From positions 62,001-126,000 of the forward strand of contig JAJZBK010000004.1 in the NCBI GenBank assembly GCA_021798955.1: a stretch of 64,000 nucleotides of DNA, read 5' to 3'. A program made the position numbers and the translations under genes. Origin of the DNA: Actinomycetes bacterium. Its GTDB lineage: Bacteria; Actinomycetota; Acidimicrobiia; Acidimicrobiales; RAAP-2. The notes below the pieces were generated by a model. The model was not told where the DNA came from and made no database searches. It worked only from the letters and a program-made list of their open reading frames with translations. This document shows positions 17,557 to 27,500 of this stretch, one piece after another; position 1 is the first letter of the stretch, and every line of letters starts with the position of its first letter.

Positions 17557-18215
17557 TGCGGCCACCTCCCTCCGAGGAACTCGCGGAGCCGCCCGAGTGA
17601 CGGAGCTGCGACCACGAAGCTCATGACGTCGCCGGTCTGGAGGGTCGCGGTGCCGGCGGGGATGGCGGAGTGGCCGCCCCTGCTGACCTCGACCACCTGG
17701 ATCTCTCCTGGTACACCGAGCTCGGCCACCTTCCTCCCGGCCAGGTAGTCGGGGACCGGTGCGCGCACGAGCAGCGTCTCGCCGTTGCCGAAGGTGCGCT
17801 CGGGCTCGAGGCGAGGGTGGCGGAGCATCCGGTGCACCCGGTCCACCGTGGTGCGCACCGTGGCGATCATGGTGAGGCCGAGGTCGACCCCGAACTCGAC
17901 GCGGGCGGGGTCGTCGATGCGCCCGACGACGTGGGGGACGTGGAAGACGTCGCGGGCGGCACGGGCGACGACGATGTTCGTGCTGTCGCTGGAGCTGACC
18001 GCGACCAGCGCCTCGGCTCCCTCGATGCCTGCGGCCTCGAGGACCTGGCGGTCGAGCCCGTCGCCCTCGATGAGCTCGCCCCGGAACGCTCCGGGGAGCC
18101 GGCGGCGCGACCCGGCGTCGTGGTCCACCACCGCGACGCTGTCGCCCTCGCTGTCGAAGCGGGCGGCGAGCGCGGAGCCGGTCCGGCCGCAGCCGATGAT
18201 CACCAGGTGCATCAT
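17553..18215 (-). CDS. TrkA-like RCK protein (first of pair)
   Basis: A 220-residue RCK protein: Rossmann motif LVIIGCGRTGSALAARFDSEGDSVAVVDHD, followed by the D-x-T region IEGDGLDRQVLEAAGIEGAEALVAVSSSDSTNIVVA and an RCK_C domain from about residue 135 (LLVRAPVPDYLAGRKVAELGVPGEIQVVEVSR...LQTGDVMSFVVAAP). The start codons ATGATG lie at 18215-18210; the first overlaps the P-type ATPase stop as ATGA. The pair resembles the CeoB/CeoC (TrkA1/TrkA2) arrangement of mycobacteria by general knowledge. Confidence 0.9.
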   Translation of the reverse strand: MMHLVIIGCGRTGSALAARFDSEGDSVAVVDHDAGSRRRLPGAFRGELIEGDGLDRQVLEAAGIEGAEALVAVSSSDSTNIVVARAARDVFHVPHVVGRIDDPARVEFGVDLGLTMIATVRTTVDRVHRMLRHPRLEPERTFGNGETLLVRAPVPDYLAGRKVAELGVPGEIQVVEVSRGGHSAIPAGTATLQTGDVMSFVVAAPSLGRLREFLGGRWPQ

Positions 18216-21013
18216 GCCTCCCGGTCGTGCGTGAGGGCGGCGGGTGGGCTCGGGGCCACTGGCGGGCCCCCACCGGAGTGCCCGGAGACGTCGCGGGGCC
18301 TCTGCGTGTGACGGTGCCACGCTTTGCGGGCCTCGTCGGCGACGAGGAGCAGCGCCCCGAAGCCGACCAGGACCAGCCAGTCCGACAACCTGAGAGGCGC
18401 GGTGTGGAAGGTGGTCTGCAGGGCCGGCACGTAGCTGACGGCCACGGCGAAGCCGACGTCGATGAACCCCACGGCGAACAGTGGCCGGTTCGAGAAGAGC
18501 CCGATCCGGAACACGCTCTCGCGATCGCTTCGCACGGCGAAGCGATTGAAGAACTGGCTGAGGATGATGCCGACCTGGGTCATGGTGAGGGCCTCCCGGT
18601 AGGTGGGGTTGGACGCGTTGAACGCGGAGTACGCCAGGTGGGCGGAATCGATCCTCCAGAAGAAGGCGAACACCACCCCGGCTGACTGGATGCTGCCGAG
18701 GAAGAGGAACCGACGTACGACCGGCCACGAGAAGAGGTGCTCGCTGGCAGGCCGGGGTGGCCGGTCCATGGTGCCCGGCTCGGGTCGCTCGGTCCCGAGG
18801 GCCATGCCGGGGAGCACGTCGGAGCCGAGGTCGATGGAGAGCACCTGGAGCGCGTTGAGGGGCACCAGCGGGAAGCCGACGAACACCGCGGCGAGGATGG
18901 GAGCCAGCTCGGCGAGGTTGTGGCTGAAGATGTAGACGAGTAGGTGGCGGATGTTCTGGTAGACGGACCGCCCCAGCTCGACGGCGGTGGCGATGGTGGC
19001 AAAGGAGTCGTCGAGCAGGACCATCACCGCCGCCGCCCGCGCCACGTCGGTGCCCCCGCTGCCCATGGCCACTCCGATGCTGGCCCGCTTGAGGGCGGGG
19101 GCGTCGTTGACCCCGTCGCCGGTGACGGCCACCACCTCACCCCGGCGTTCGAGGGCGGCGACGATGCGCATCTTGTGCTCGGGCCGCACCCGGGCAAAGA
19201 GCAGCTGGTCGCCGCCGCCCAGGATGGACGACAGCGTCCCGTCGTCCATCGCGTCGAGCTCTGTCCCGATGACCACCCGGGCCGGCCCGGGGCCGATGAT
19301 GCCGACCCGCCGGGCGACTGCCTCGGCGGTGAGCCCGTAGTCGCCGGTGACCATGATGATGGCGATGCCGGCCCGGTGGCAGACCTCCACGGCGGCGGTG
19401 ACCTCGGGACGGGGCGGATCGGCCAGGGCTACCAGACCGAGGAAGGTGAGCCCCGACTCGGCGTCCTCCTGGGTCGCCTTCGCGTCGTCCAGCTCCTTGC
19501 TGGCGATCGCCAGGACTCGCAGCCCCTGGTCGGCCATGGCGTCGTTGGCCCTTGCGATCTGCTGGCGCAGGTCGGCGTCGAGCGGCACGGTCTGCCCGTC
19601 CCACGCAGCCGAGGTCGAGCGCTCGAGGACGGCCTGGGGTGATCCCTTCACGTAGGCCACGACGCCCTCGGCCGTCTGCTGGAGGGTGGTCATCAGCTTG
19701 CGGTCGGGGTCGAAGGGGAAGACGCCCACCCGCGGGGTCCGTGCCGCCTCGGCGTCGAGGTCGAGGCCGGCCTTCATGGCTGCCACCACGATGGCTCCCT
19801 CGGTCGTGTCGCCGAGCACCCGCCAACCCTCCTCACCCGAGGGGGGGAGGATGCGGGCGTCGGCGCACAGGGCACCCGCCCGCAGTACGTCGGTGACCGA
19901 TGCGGCGTCCTCGACGTCGCCCTCCGGCTCGTAGCCCACCCCGGTGACCTGGTGGACGCGGCCCGAGGCGTAGACCTGCTGGGTCGTCATCTCCGCCTTG
20001 GTGAGGGTGCCGGTCTTGTCGGTGCAGATCACCGTCGTCGAGCCGAGTGCCTCCACGGCGGCCAGACGCTTGATGAGGGCCTGGTGTGCGGCCATGCGCC
20101 GCACCCCGACGGCGAGGGAGACCGACAGGGTGGCCGGCAGCCCCTCGGGCACCAGCGCCACCATGACGGCCAGGGCGAAGACGAACGAGTCGACCGCGCC
20201 GTTGCCGGTGACCACTCGCAACGCGAACAGAAGGGCGCCAGCGGCGATGGCGATCGCTGCCACCCGCCGGGCCATGTCGACGACCTGGCGTTGGAGCGGG
20301 CTCGGCTCGGGGGGCTGCTCGGCGGTGAGCCGGTAGACGCGGCCCAGCTCGGTGGTGACCCCGGTGGCGAAGACGACCGCCTTGGTCGAGCCCCGGACGA
20401 CCGAGGTGCCCATGAAGACGCAGTTGCGAGCCTCGAGCGGCGTGGTGCCGGTGTCCACTGGTTGGTCGGTCCGGCTGACCGGTTGGCTTTCTCCGGTGAG
20501 GGCGGCCATGTCGACCGCCAGCTCGTGAGCCTCGACCACTCGGCTGTCCGCCGGGACGGCGTCGCCTGCCTCGAGCACCACCAGGTCGCCGGGCACCAGT
20601 TCTTCGACGCCCAGTTCGGTAAACCGGCCGGAGCGCAGCACCCGGGTCGTGTGGGGCAGCATGGTCTGGAGCGCCTCGGCGGTCCGCTCGGCAGCGTGCT
20701 CCTGGGTGAAGCCGATCAGCGCGTTCACCACCACGACGGCCAGGATGCCGAAGGTGAGCTCGAGGTTGGCCGGGTCGCGCGGCGTGGAGAGCAGGTAGGT
20801 GAGGAAGGTGAGCCCGGCTGCCACCACCAGGATGACGGCGAACATGTTGGTGAACTGAGCCACGATCTCGGCGAGCACGGGCCGGCGCGGCGGCGGGGGA
20901 AGCACGTTGCGCCCCGAGGCGGCCCGGCGCGCGGCGACCTCGTCTTGCGTGAGCCCACGGCGCGAGCTGCCGAGTGCGGCAAGGGCCTCGTCGGCACCGG
21001 CCAAGATCTCCAT
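18212..21013 (-). CDS. Type II cation-transporting P-type ATPase
   Basis: This 933-residue pump has LTGESQPV in the actuator domain, the membrane motif VALVPEGLPATLSVSLAVGV (PEGL in M4, typical of type II Ca2+/Na+/K+ pumps), phosphorylated Asp332 in CTDKTGTLT, a KGSPQAVL nucleotide-binding loop and VTGDGVNDAPALKRASIGVAMG. The C-terminal helices include FSHNLAELAPILAAV and LNALQVLSIDLGSDVLPGMALG. About ten spans are expected. Its stop overlaps the first TrkA gene by four bases, so pump and RCK regulators are made together. Ca2+ or monovalent cations are the candidates; specificity is not decidable here. Confidence 0.93.
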   Translation of the reverse strand: MEILAGADEALAALGSSRRGLTQDEVAARRAASGRNVLPPPPRRPVLAEIVAQFTNMFAVILVVAAGLTFLTYLLSTPRDPANLELTFGILAVVVVNALIGFTQEHAAERTAEALQTMLPHTTRVLRSGRFTELGVEELVPGDLVVLEAGDAVPADSRVVEAHELAVDMAALTGESQPVSRTDQPVDTGTTPLEARNCVFMGTSVVRGSTKAVVFATGVTTELGRVYRLTAEQPPEPSPLQRQVVDMARRVAAIAIAAGALLFALRVVTGNGAVDSFVFALAVMVALVPEGLPATLSVSLAVGVRRMAAHQALIKRLAAVEALGSTTVICTDKTGTLTKAEMTTQQVYASGRVHQVTGVGYEPEGDVEDAASVTDVLRAGALCADARILPPSGEEGWRVLGDTTEGAIVVAAMKAGLDLDAEAARTPRVGVFPFDPDRKLMTTLQQTAEGVVAYVKGSPQAVLERSTSAAWDGQTVPLDADLRQQIARANDAMADQGLRVLAIASKELDDAKATQEDAESGLTFLGLVALADPPRPEVTAAVEVCHRAGIAIIMVTGDYGLTAEAVARRVGIIGPGPARVVIGTELDAMDDGTLSSILGGGDQLLFARVRPEHKMRIVAALERRGEVVAVTGDGVNDAPALKRASIGVAMGSGGTDVARAAAVMVLLDDSFATIATAVELGRSVYQNIRHLLVYIFSHNLAELAPILAAVFVGFPLVPLNALQVLSIDLGSDVLPGMALGTERPEPGTMDRPPRPASEHLFSWPVVRRFLFLGSIQSAGVVFAFFWRIDSAHLAYSAFNASNPTYREALTMTQVGIILSQFFNRFAVRSDRESVFRIGLFSNRPLFAVGFIDVGFAVAVSYVPALQTTFHTAPLRLSDWLVLVGFGALLLVADEARKAWHRHTQRPRDVSGHSGGGPPVAPSPPAALTHDREA

Positions 21014-21129
21014 ACCGCACTGTGGGCCTCGCCGTGGCCGCTCGGCCAGGGCCGAAAGCCCGTGAACGGGCGGAAGCGCCGACGAGGAGAGCGAGCGGGG
21101 GATGGACGAGGGGAGCCGGCGAAGGGGTT

Positions 21130-21555
21130 TCAGACGTTGGCGAGGACCACGTACCACAGACGGTCGGCGACCGCCTCGAGCCGGTCCGCCGCCCGTGCGT
21201 AGGGCCGGTAGAGCTCGCGGGCGATCACGGCGGGCTGGAGGTCGTCGGAGCGGTAGATCTCTGCGATGGCGTCGCGGTACCGCCCCACGACCGTACGGGC
21301 CTGCACCCTCGCCTGGTCGGCTGCCACCCCTGCCTCGTCGAAGTCGTGGCGGAGCTTCGTGAACCCGTCCACGAGCGCGGTCATGCCGTCGTGGAGATGC
21401 CTGGCCATGAGGGCCGCGTGCCGGTCGGGCTTCCACGCCAGCGCCTCGGCCTCGACGGCGATGTCCTCGACGGCGATGTCCTCGACGGCGATGTCCTCGA
21501 CGGCGACGTCCTCGACGGCGATGTCCCCGACGGCGATGTCCTCGACGGCGTTCAC
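21130..21555 (-). pseudogene. PhoU-like (DUF47-like) protein, probably 5'-truncated, with VEDIA repeats
   Basis: The C-terminal ~105 residues (WKPDRHAALMARHLHDGMTALVDGFTKLRHDFDE...AVIARELYRPYARAADRLEAVADRLWYVVL) read as helices of a DUF47/PhoU-like protein, a family often paired with Pit phosphate transporters. Upstream the frame passes through six 15-bp repeats (V-E/G-D-I/V-A) and then into IS30 sequence, with no convincing native start; GTG 21555 is the nearest candidate. I infer that insertion of the IS element removed the 5' half. It reads toward the P-type ATPase 116 bases downstream. A functional short protein cannot be excluded. Confidence 0.5.
21451..21550. repeat. 15-bp in-frame tandem array in the PhoU-like gene
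   Basis: Six copies of CTCGACGGCGATGTC (single-base variants in copies 4 and 6) plus ten bases of a seventh. On the minus strand it encodes repeated VEDIA/VGDIA/VEDVA. The unit keeps the frame. Confidence 0.97.
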
Positions 21556-21579
21556 GACCCGGTCGCAGCGCTCTGAGAA

Positions 21580-21612
21580 GGTGGTCTTGTACGGTGACAA
21601 GACAAGACCACC
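21580..21612. repeat. 11-bp perfect inverted repeat at the IS30 remnant edge
   Basis: GGTGGTCTTGT (21580-21590) and ACAAGACCACC (21602-21612) flank an 11-base loop. It lies at the 3' border of the IS30 transposase remnant, so it may be part of the element end or a terminator. Confidence 0.75.
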
Positions 21613-22060
21613 AGATCGCCGGGCGAATTCAAGTGGTCGTCGCGACACGCCCATTGGATCCCTCTGCGGGAGTACCCAATGAGAGTCTTGCGGGGGCGCT
21701 CGTTGAGCAGCGCGGTGATCGCGTCCAGCTCGTCTTGTGAGCACACCGACAGGTCCGAGCCCTTCGGAAGGAAGTGACGGGCGAGGCCGTTCCAGTTCTC
21801 GTTGGTCCCGCTCTGCCACGGCAAGCGCGGTCACAGAAGGAGACCGAGACGCCGGTTGCGACGCTGAACGCCGCATGGGTGGCCATCTCCTCGCCTGGTC
21901 CCAGGGGAGCGAGCGCGCCAGTTGCTCAGGCAGTCGTCTCACGTTGTCGCCGACAGCGGCAGCGACGTGTTCGGCGGTGCGGTTCTCGAGCTTGACGATG
22001 ATGCCCATGCGGGCCGTGGGGATCGACCCCACGTCGGCGGGGAGCTGACCACCCACATCG
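21613..22060 (-). mobile_element. IS30-family transposase remnant with frameshifts
   Basis: Reading leftward, three frames in turn give IS30-type sequence: VKLENRTAEHVAAAVGDNVRRLPEQLARSLPWDQ, then [19 protein letters not shown], then [20 protein letters not shown] followed by [27 protein letters not shown]. These are consecutive blocks of the IS30 catalytic core, including the NENWNG segment with the last acidic catalytic residue. Two frameshifts and the missing N-terminal helix-turn-helix half make it inactive. Past the end of the coding remnant, the sequence around GAATTCGCCC resembles the 3' end of actinobacterial IS30 elements. Confidence 0.85.
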
Positions 22061-22456
22061 ATGCACGGTGGCCCGAGGACGCCCATGGGCTCTCGTGCCC
22101 GAGCACTGCGTGGGATGCTCCGGCCCCGTGAGCGAGCCGGGCGCACGCCCGGGTCCGGTCCGTCGGGGTGCCGATGACCGTTGGGTGGGCGCTCGCCGGT
22201 GTGGTGGCACCGAGCTCCGTGCTCGCCGGCCTGTTCCAGCTCGTCAACGCGGCCATGTACTGGCGCGTCGTCCGTCACCTGCCTCCGGCGGCAGCACTTC
22301 CCGGCAGCACCAGCTTCGTCGAAGCACGACGAACGAGCTCGGCCGGGCCGTCGGGACGTTCGGCCCTGGCGAGAAGCCCACGCGCGGGAGAAGCTGGCGA
22401 AGCGGAGGCGCGAGACGGCGCGCACGAGCGATGGCACGGGAGGAGAACGTCGGGTG
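22061..22456. other. Stretch without a convincing gene
   Basis: Between the IS30 remnant and the Hsp20 gene no frame shows a recognisable family. A plus-strand segment from 22174 reads VGWALAGVVAPSSVLAGLFQLVNAAMYWRVV, which could be one or two membrane helices of a broken gene, but nothing around it supports a full protein. Confidence 0.4.
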
Positions 22457-22885
22457 ATGAGGTTCGGTGCGTTCCGGGGGCTCGACGACGTCACCGACCG
22501 GCTGCGGAGCACCCGGCGGACGCGCTCGGGACCCCTTCGCACCTGCCGGATCGGTGACGCCTGCCACGTCTCGCTCGACCGTCCGGGCGTGAAGCCGGAC
22601 CCGTTCGAGGTTACGGTGGACAAGGACGTGCCCAACGTGAAGACGTTGCGCCAGTGGAAGACCGCAGGTGTCGGGACCGTGGCATGCAAGCGGCCCGTCG
22701 GCACCTGCACGAGGGAGCTGCTCGTGGGCGAGAGCCTCGACACCGCCAGGATCGCCACCTCCTGCGAGGACGGGGTCCTGCGGCTCGCGGGCCCCCGCTC
22801 CGCGCCGCCCGAGGCTCGGCACATGGCGATGAGCGCGTCGAAACGGCGAACAACGGAAGCCGTCACGACGGCCGGTGCCCGATGA
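22457..22885 (+). CDS. Diverged Hsp20 (alpha-crystallin) small heat-shock protein
   Basis: The 142-residue protein aligns by eye with actinobacterial Hsp20: RFGAFRGLDDVTDRL at the start, then CHVSLDRPGVKPDPFEVTVDKDVPNVK, RPVGTCTRELLVGESLDTARIATSCEDGVLRLAGP. These are the alpha-crystallin strands. Several positions are unusual: Cys where aromatic or other residues are normal (DACHVS, GTCTRE, ATSCED), Pro within the strand VTVDKDVPNVK, and Arg in place of Leu in DRPGV. The C-terminal I-x-I anchor is not clear. It may be a specialised or decaying chaperone gene. It ends 25 bases before the oxidoreductase gene. Confidence 0.6.
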   Translation: MRFGAFRGLDDVTDRLRSTRRTRSGPLRTCRIGDACHVSLDRPGVKPDPFEVTVDKDVPNVKTLRQWKTAGVGTVACKRPVGTCTRELLVGESLDTARIATSCEDGVLRLAGPRSAPPEARHMAMSASKRRTTEAVTTAGAR

Positions 22886-22910
22886 CCGACCTCATCGTTC
22901 GGGAGCTGCG

Positions 22911-24587
22911 ATGAGCCGGCGTGATCTCACCGCGCTGCCCGACCTCCTGAGCGAGATCGCTCGGGCAGGCCCGGTCCGGAGCCGCAGGCCCGTCTACGTG
23001 GACCTGCTCCCGCCGTGCAACGACGCGTGCCCAGCGGGGGAGAACATCCAGGCCTATCTGGCCGAGGTCGAGGCAGGGCGTCATGAGCAGGCATGGCGGG
23101 CGCTCGTCGCGGACAACCCGCTACCGGCTGTGCACGGCCGCGTGTGCTACCACCCCTGCGAGAGCTCGTGCAACCGCACCGAGCTGGACGAGGCGGTGTC
23201 GATCCACGCCGTGGAGCGCTTCTTGGGCGACCTGGCCCTCGAGCAGGGCTGGGCGTTCGAGCGGGCGCCGGCCCGCAGCGGCAAGCGCGTCCTCGTGGTG
23301 GGCGCCGGGCCGAGCGGGTTGTCAGCCGCGTACCACCTGGCGAGGCGCGGCCACGAGGTCGAGGTCCGCGACCGCGGCACCGAGCCCGGTGGGATGATGC
23401 GGTACGGGATCCCCGCCTACCGCCTGCCGCGCGACATCCTGTCCGCCGAGCTGGAGCGGATCGCTGCGCTCGGGGTGACGATCACCCTCGACCATCGCGT
23501 CGAGGACCTCGCGGCCGAGCGGGAGGAGGGGCGCTTCGACGCCGTGTTCGTCGCGGTGGGCGCACACCTCTCCAAGCGGGTCGACATCCCAGCGACCGAC
23601 GCGAGCCGGATCGTCGACGCCGTCGGGTTCCTCGAGCAGGTCGCGGCTGGCGAGCGGCCGGCGATCGGGCGCCGGGTCGCCATCTACGGCGGCGGCAACA
23701 CCGCCATGGACGCGGCGCGCACGGCGCGCCGGCTCGGCGCAGAAGAGACCCTCATCGTCTACCGGCGCACGCGCGCCCAGATGCCGGCCCACGAGGAGGA
23801 GGCCGAGGAGGCCGAGGCCGAGGGCGTGCGGATCAATTGGTTGCGCACGATCAGCGCGTTCGAGGGGTCGGAGCTGAGGGTCGAGGTGATGGAGCTCGAC
23901 GACCACGGGGTGCCCCGCCCCACCGGGCGCTTCGAGGCGCTGCCAGCCGACAGCCTGATCCTCGCCGTCGGCCAGGACGCCGACACGGACTTCCTCCGAG
24001 CCGTACCCGGAGTGGAGCTGGCGGCCGACGGCACGGTCGAGGTCTCCCCGGCGATGATGACCGGCTGCCCGGGCGTCTTCGCCGGCGGCGACATGGTCCC
24101 CGCCGAGCGGACGGTGACCGTCGGGGTGGGCCATGGGAAGAAGGCCGCCCGGAACATCGATGCCTGGCTGTCTGGCGCCGCGGCCCCTACCGGTCCCCGC
24201 CACGGCCCGGCCACCTTCGAGGGACTGCACCTGTGGTACTTCGGCGACTTCACCCGCCGGCGTCAGCCGGAGCTCGCGCCGAGCGAGCGGGTGGCGGACT
24301 TCTCCGAGGTGCGCGGCGGTCTCACCGCCCGAGAGGCCGCCTACGAGGCAGCGCGGTGCCTGTCGTGCGGGAACTGCTTCGAGTGCGACGGCTGCCTCGG
24401 CGCGTGCCCGGAAGACGCGGTGATCAAGCTCGGGGTGGGCCAGCGCTACCGGTTCGACTACGAGCGCTGCACGGGGTGCGCGGCCTGCTTCGAGCAGTGC
24501 CCGGTCCACGCGATCGAGCTGGTCCCCGAGGCCGGCCCCGGAGGGCAGGAACCGGCGGGCCCGACGGTCACCGCAGGGGAGGGATGA
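22911..24587 (+). CDS. GltD-type FAD/NAD(P)H oxidoreductase with ferredoxin domains
   Basis: This 558-residue protein has an N-terminal Cys-rich [4Fe-4S] domain (PPCNDACPAGENIQAYL...GRVCYHPCESSCNR), an FAD Rossmann site (VLVVGAGPSGLSAAYHL), a second NAD(P) site (VAIYGGGNTAMDAARTARRLGA) and C-terminal 4Fe-4S clusters: a CLSCGNCFECDGCLGACPEDAV block and CTGCAACFEQCPVHAIEL. It is the glutamate-synthase small-subunit fold used to shuttle electrons between NAD(P)H and ferredoxin-like partners. The ATGA overlap with nifJ strongly suggests it passes pyruvate-derived electrons to NAD(P)+ or the reverse. ATG 22911 follows GGGAGCTG. Confidence 0.9.
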   Translation: MSRRDLTALPDLLSEIARAGPVRSRRPVYVDLLPPCNDACPAGENIQAYLAEVEAGRHEQAWRALVADNPLPAVHGRVCYHPCESSCNRTELDEAVSIHAVERFLGDLALEQGWAFERAPARSGKRVLVVGAGPSGLSAAYHLARRGHEVEVRDRGTEPGGMMRYGIPAYRLPRDILSAELERIAALGVTITLDHRVEDLAAEREEGRFDAVFVAVGAHLSKRVDIPATDASRIVDAVGFLEQVAAGERPAIGRRVAIYGGGNTAMDAARTARRLGAEETLIVYRRTRAQMPAHEEEAEEAEAEGVRINWLRTISAFEGSELRVEVMELDDHGVPRPTGRFEALPADSLILAVGQDADTDFLRAVPGVELAADGTVEVSPAMMTGCPGVFAGGDMVPAERTVTVGVGHGKKAARNIDAWLSGAAAPTGPRHGPATFEGLHLWYFGDFTRRRQPELAPSERVADFSEVRGGLTAREAAYEAARCLSCGNCFECDGCLGACPEDAVIKLGVGQRYRFDYERCTGCAACFEQCPVHAIELVPEAGPGGQEPAGPTVTAGEG

Positions 24588-27500
24588 TGCGCGCGACGGT
24601 CGACGGCAACGAGGCGGCGGTGTCGGTGGCGTACCGCATGAGCGAGGTGTGTGCCATCTTCCCCATCACACCGGCGTCGCCCATGGCCGAACTGGCCGAC
24701 GAGTGGTCGGCGAGGGGCCGGACCAACGTCTACGGCAGCGTCCCGGTGGTGGTGGAGATGCAGAGCGAGGCCGGTGCCGCCGGCGCCCTCCACGGCGCCC
24801 TGCAGGCAGGCGCGCTGTCGACGACGTTCACCGCCTCCCAGGGGCTCCTGCTCATGATCCCCGACATGTACAAGATCGCGGGCGAGCTCACGCCGGCGGT
24901 GTTCCACGTGGCAGCGCGCTCGCTCGCTGCCCAGGGCCTGTCGATCTTCGGGGACCACCAGGACGTGATGGCGGTCCGCCAGACCGGCTTCGCCCTGCTC
25001 TCGTCGTCCTGCGTCCAAGAGGCCCACGACCTGGCCGCGGTCGCCCAGGCCACCACGCTGGCGGCGCGCGTCCCGTTCGTCCACTTCTTCGACGGGTTTC
25101 GCACCAGCCACGAGCTCAACACGATCGAGCTGCTCGCTGACGCCGACCTCCTGGCCCTGGCGCCTGCCGAGCTCGTCCGGACACACCGGGCCAGGGCGAT
25201 GTCCCCGGAGCACGCGTTCGTGCGAGGGACCTCGCAGAACCCTGACGTCTACTTCCAGGCTCGGGAGACCGTGAACCCGTTCTACGCGCGGGTGCCCGAG
25301 CTCGTGGAACGGTCCTTGGCGACCCTGGCAGCGCGCACCGGGCGACGGTACGGGCTCGTCGACTACGCCGGGCATCCCGAGGCCGAACGAGTGGTGGTGG
25401 CCATGGGCTCGGGCGCGGAGACGGCCCGAGAGACAGTCGCCCGCCTCGCCGAGCGCGGAGAGCGGGTGGGTGCCCTCACCGTCCGGCTGTACCGCCCCTT
25501 CCCCGCAGACGCGTTCCTCGCCGCGCTGCCGGCATCGGTCCGTCAGGTCGCCGTCCTGGACCGGACCAAGGAGCCCGGGTCCTTCGGGGAGCCCTTGTTC
25601 CTCGACGTGCTCGCCACCCTCGCCGAGGGGCACGCGCTCGGCCGCCGTGAGGTGATGCCGCTCGTGACGGGCGGGCGGTACGGGCTCAGCTCGAAGGAGC
25701 TCACCCCCGCCATGGTCACCGGCGTCCTCGACGAGCTCGCCCGGCCTTCACCCCGGCAGCGCTTCACGGTCGGCATCGACGACGACGTGTCGGGCACGAG
25801 CCTGGCCAGTGGCGAACCGGTCGACATCGAGCCACCGGGAACGCTCCGGGCGGTCTTCTTCGGACTGGGGTCGGACGGGACGGTCGGCGCCAACAAGAAC
25901 ACCATCAAGATCCTCGGCGACGGGCAGCGCTACGCCCAGGGGTACTTCGTCTACGACTCGAAGAAGTCCGGCTCCGAGACCGTGTCACACCTGCGCTTTG
26001 GCCCGGAGCCCATCAAGGCGCCGTACCTGGTCGACAACGCCGGGTTCGTGGGCTGCCACCAGTTCGACCTCCTCGGTCGCGACGAGGTGCTGGCCCGTGC
26101 CGCTCCCGGGGCCGACCTGCTGCTCAACTGCCCGTACCCCGCCGCGGAGGTCTGGGACCGCCTGACCCGACCCGTGCAGGCCCAGATCCTCGAGAAGGGC
26201 ATCTCGCTGTACGTGGTCGACGCCGCCGGCATCGCCCGCGAGCTCGGTCTCGGGGGCCGGGTCAACACCGTGCTGCAGGTGGGCTTCTTCGCCATCTCGG
26301 GCGTGCTCGAGCGGTCGACAGCCATCGCTCGGGTGAAAGAGGCGATCGAGAAGACCTACGGCCGACGCGGGAAGGCGGTGGTCGAGGCCAACCTTGCGGC
26401 GGTCGACCGGGCGCTCGAGCGCCTCGAGCGCGTCGAGCTGCCGGCCGAGGTCACCTCCGTTACAGGACCGCCGCCGCTCGTCCCGCCCGACGCTCCGGAA
26501 TTCGTGCGCAAGGTCACCGCGATGATGATGGCCGGCCACGGCGACGAGCTACCGGTGAGCGCGTTGCCGGCCGACGGCACCTGGCCGAGCGGCACCGCCG
26601 CCTACGAGAAGCGCAACGTCTCAGACCTCGTGGCCGAGTGGGACCCGGCCCTGTGCATCCAGTGCGGCAACTGCAGTTTCGTATGCCCCCACAGCGTGAT
26701 CCGCTCCAAGTACTTCGACTCGTCGTTGCTCGAGCAGGCACCACCCGGCTTCCCCTCCGCGCCACTGAGTGCCCGGGGCCTGCCCGGCACTGTCTTCTCC
26801 CTCCAGGTCTACGTCGAGGACTGCACGGGCTGTGCGCTGTGCGTCGAGGCGTGCCCGATCACGTCGCCGACCGATCCGTCCCGCAAGGCGATCAACCTCA
26901 CCTGGCGCGAGCCGATCGTCGGCGCGGCGCGAACGCACGTCGGCTACTTCGAGTCCCTCCCGTCCCCCGAACGACCGCGAGTGGACTTCGGCACCGTCCG
27001 GGGCACGCAGTTCCTCACGCCGCTCTTCGAGTTCTCGGGTGCGTGCGCGGGCTGTGGAGAGACCCCGTACCTGAAGCTGCTCTCCCAGCTCTTCGGCGAC
27101 CGAGCGATGATCGCCAACGCCACGGGCTGCTCGTCGATCTACGGCGGCAACCTCCCCACCACCCCGTGGGCGGCGACCCCGGAAGGACGCGGCCCCGCGT
27201 GGTCCAACTCGCTGTTCGAGGACGCCGCCGAGTTCGGGCTCGGCTTCCGCTTGGCCGCCGACCAGCACCTCACCCTGGCGCGCCAGCGTCTGGGCGAGCT
27301 CGCCGACGTCGTCGGCGCCGACCTCGTCGACGAGATCCTGACGGCGCCCCAGCGCACGGAGTCCGAGCTCGAGGACCAGCGCCGTCGCCTCGTCGTGCTG
27401 CGGCAACGCCTCGAGGGGACCGAGCGACCCGAAGCCGCCGACCTCGCCAGCGTCGTCGACCACCTGGTGCGCCGCAGTATTTGGATCGTGGGCGGTGACG

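Noticed and set aside
18212-21436. Longer P-type ATPase start at 21436
   Set aside because: The extra 141 residues are Arg-rich shadow of the PhoU-like gene; the ATPase family start matches ATG 21013.
22168-22557. Small membrane protein between IS30 remnant and Hsp20
   Set aside because: One hydrophobic stretch only, then low-complexity sequence overlapping hsp20 in another frame; no family recognised.
23093-24583. Extension of the nifJ frame 497 codons upstream
   Set aside because: That part overlaps the FAD oxidoreductase gene and is shadow sequence; nifJ homology begins at the ATG at 24584.
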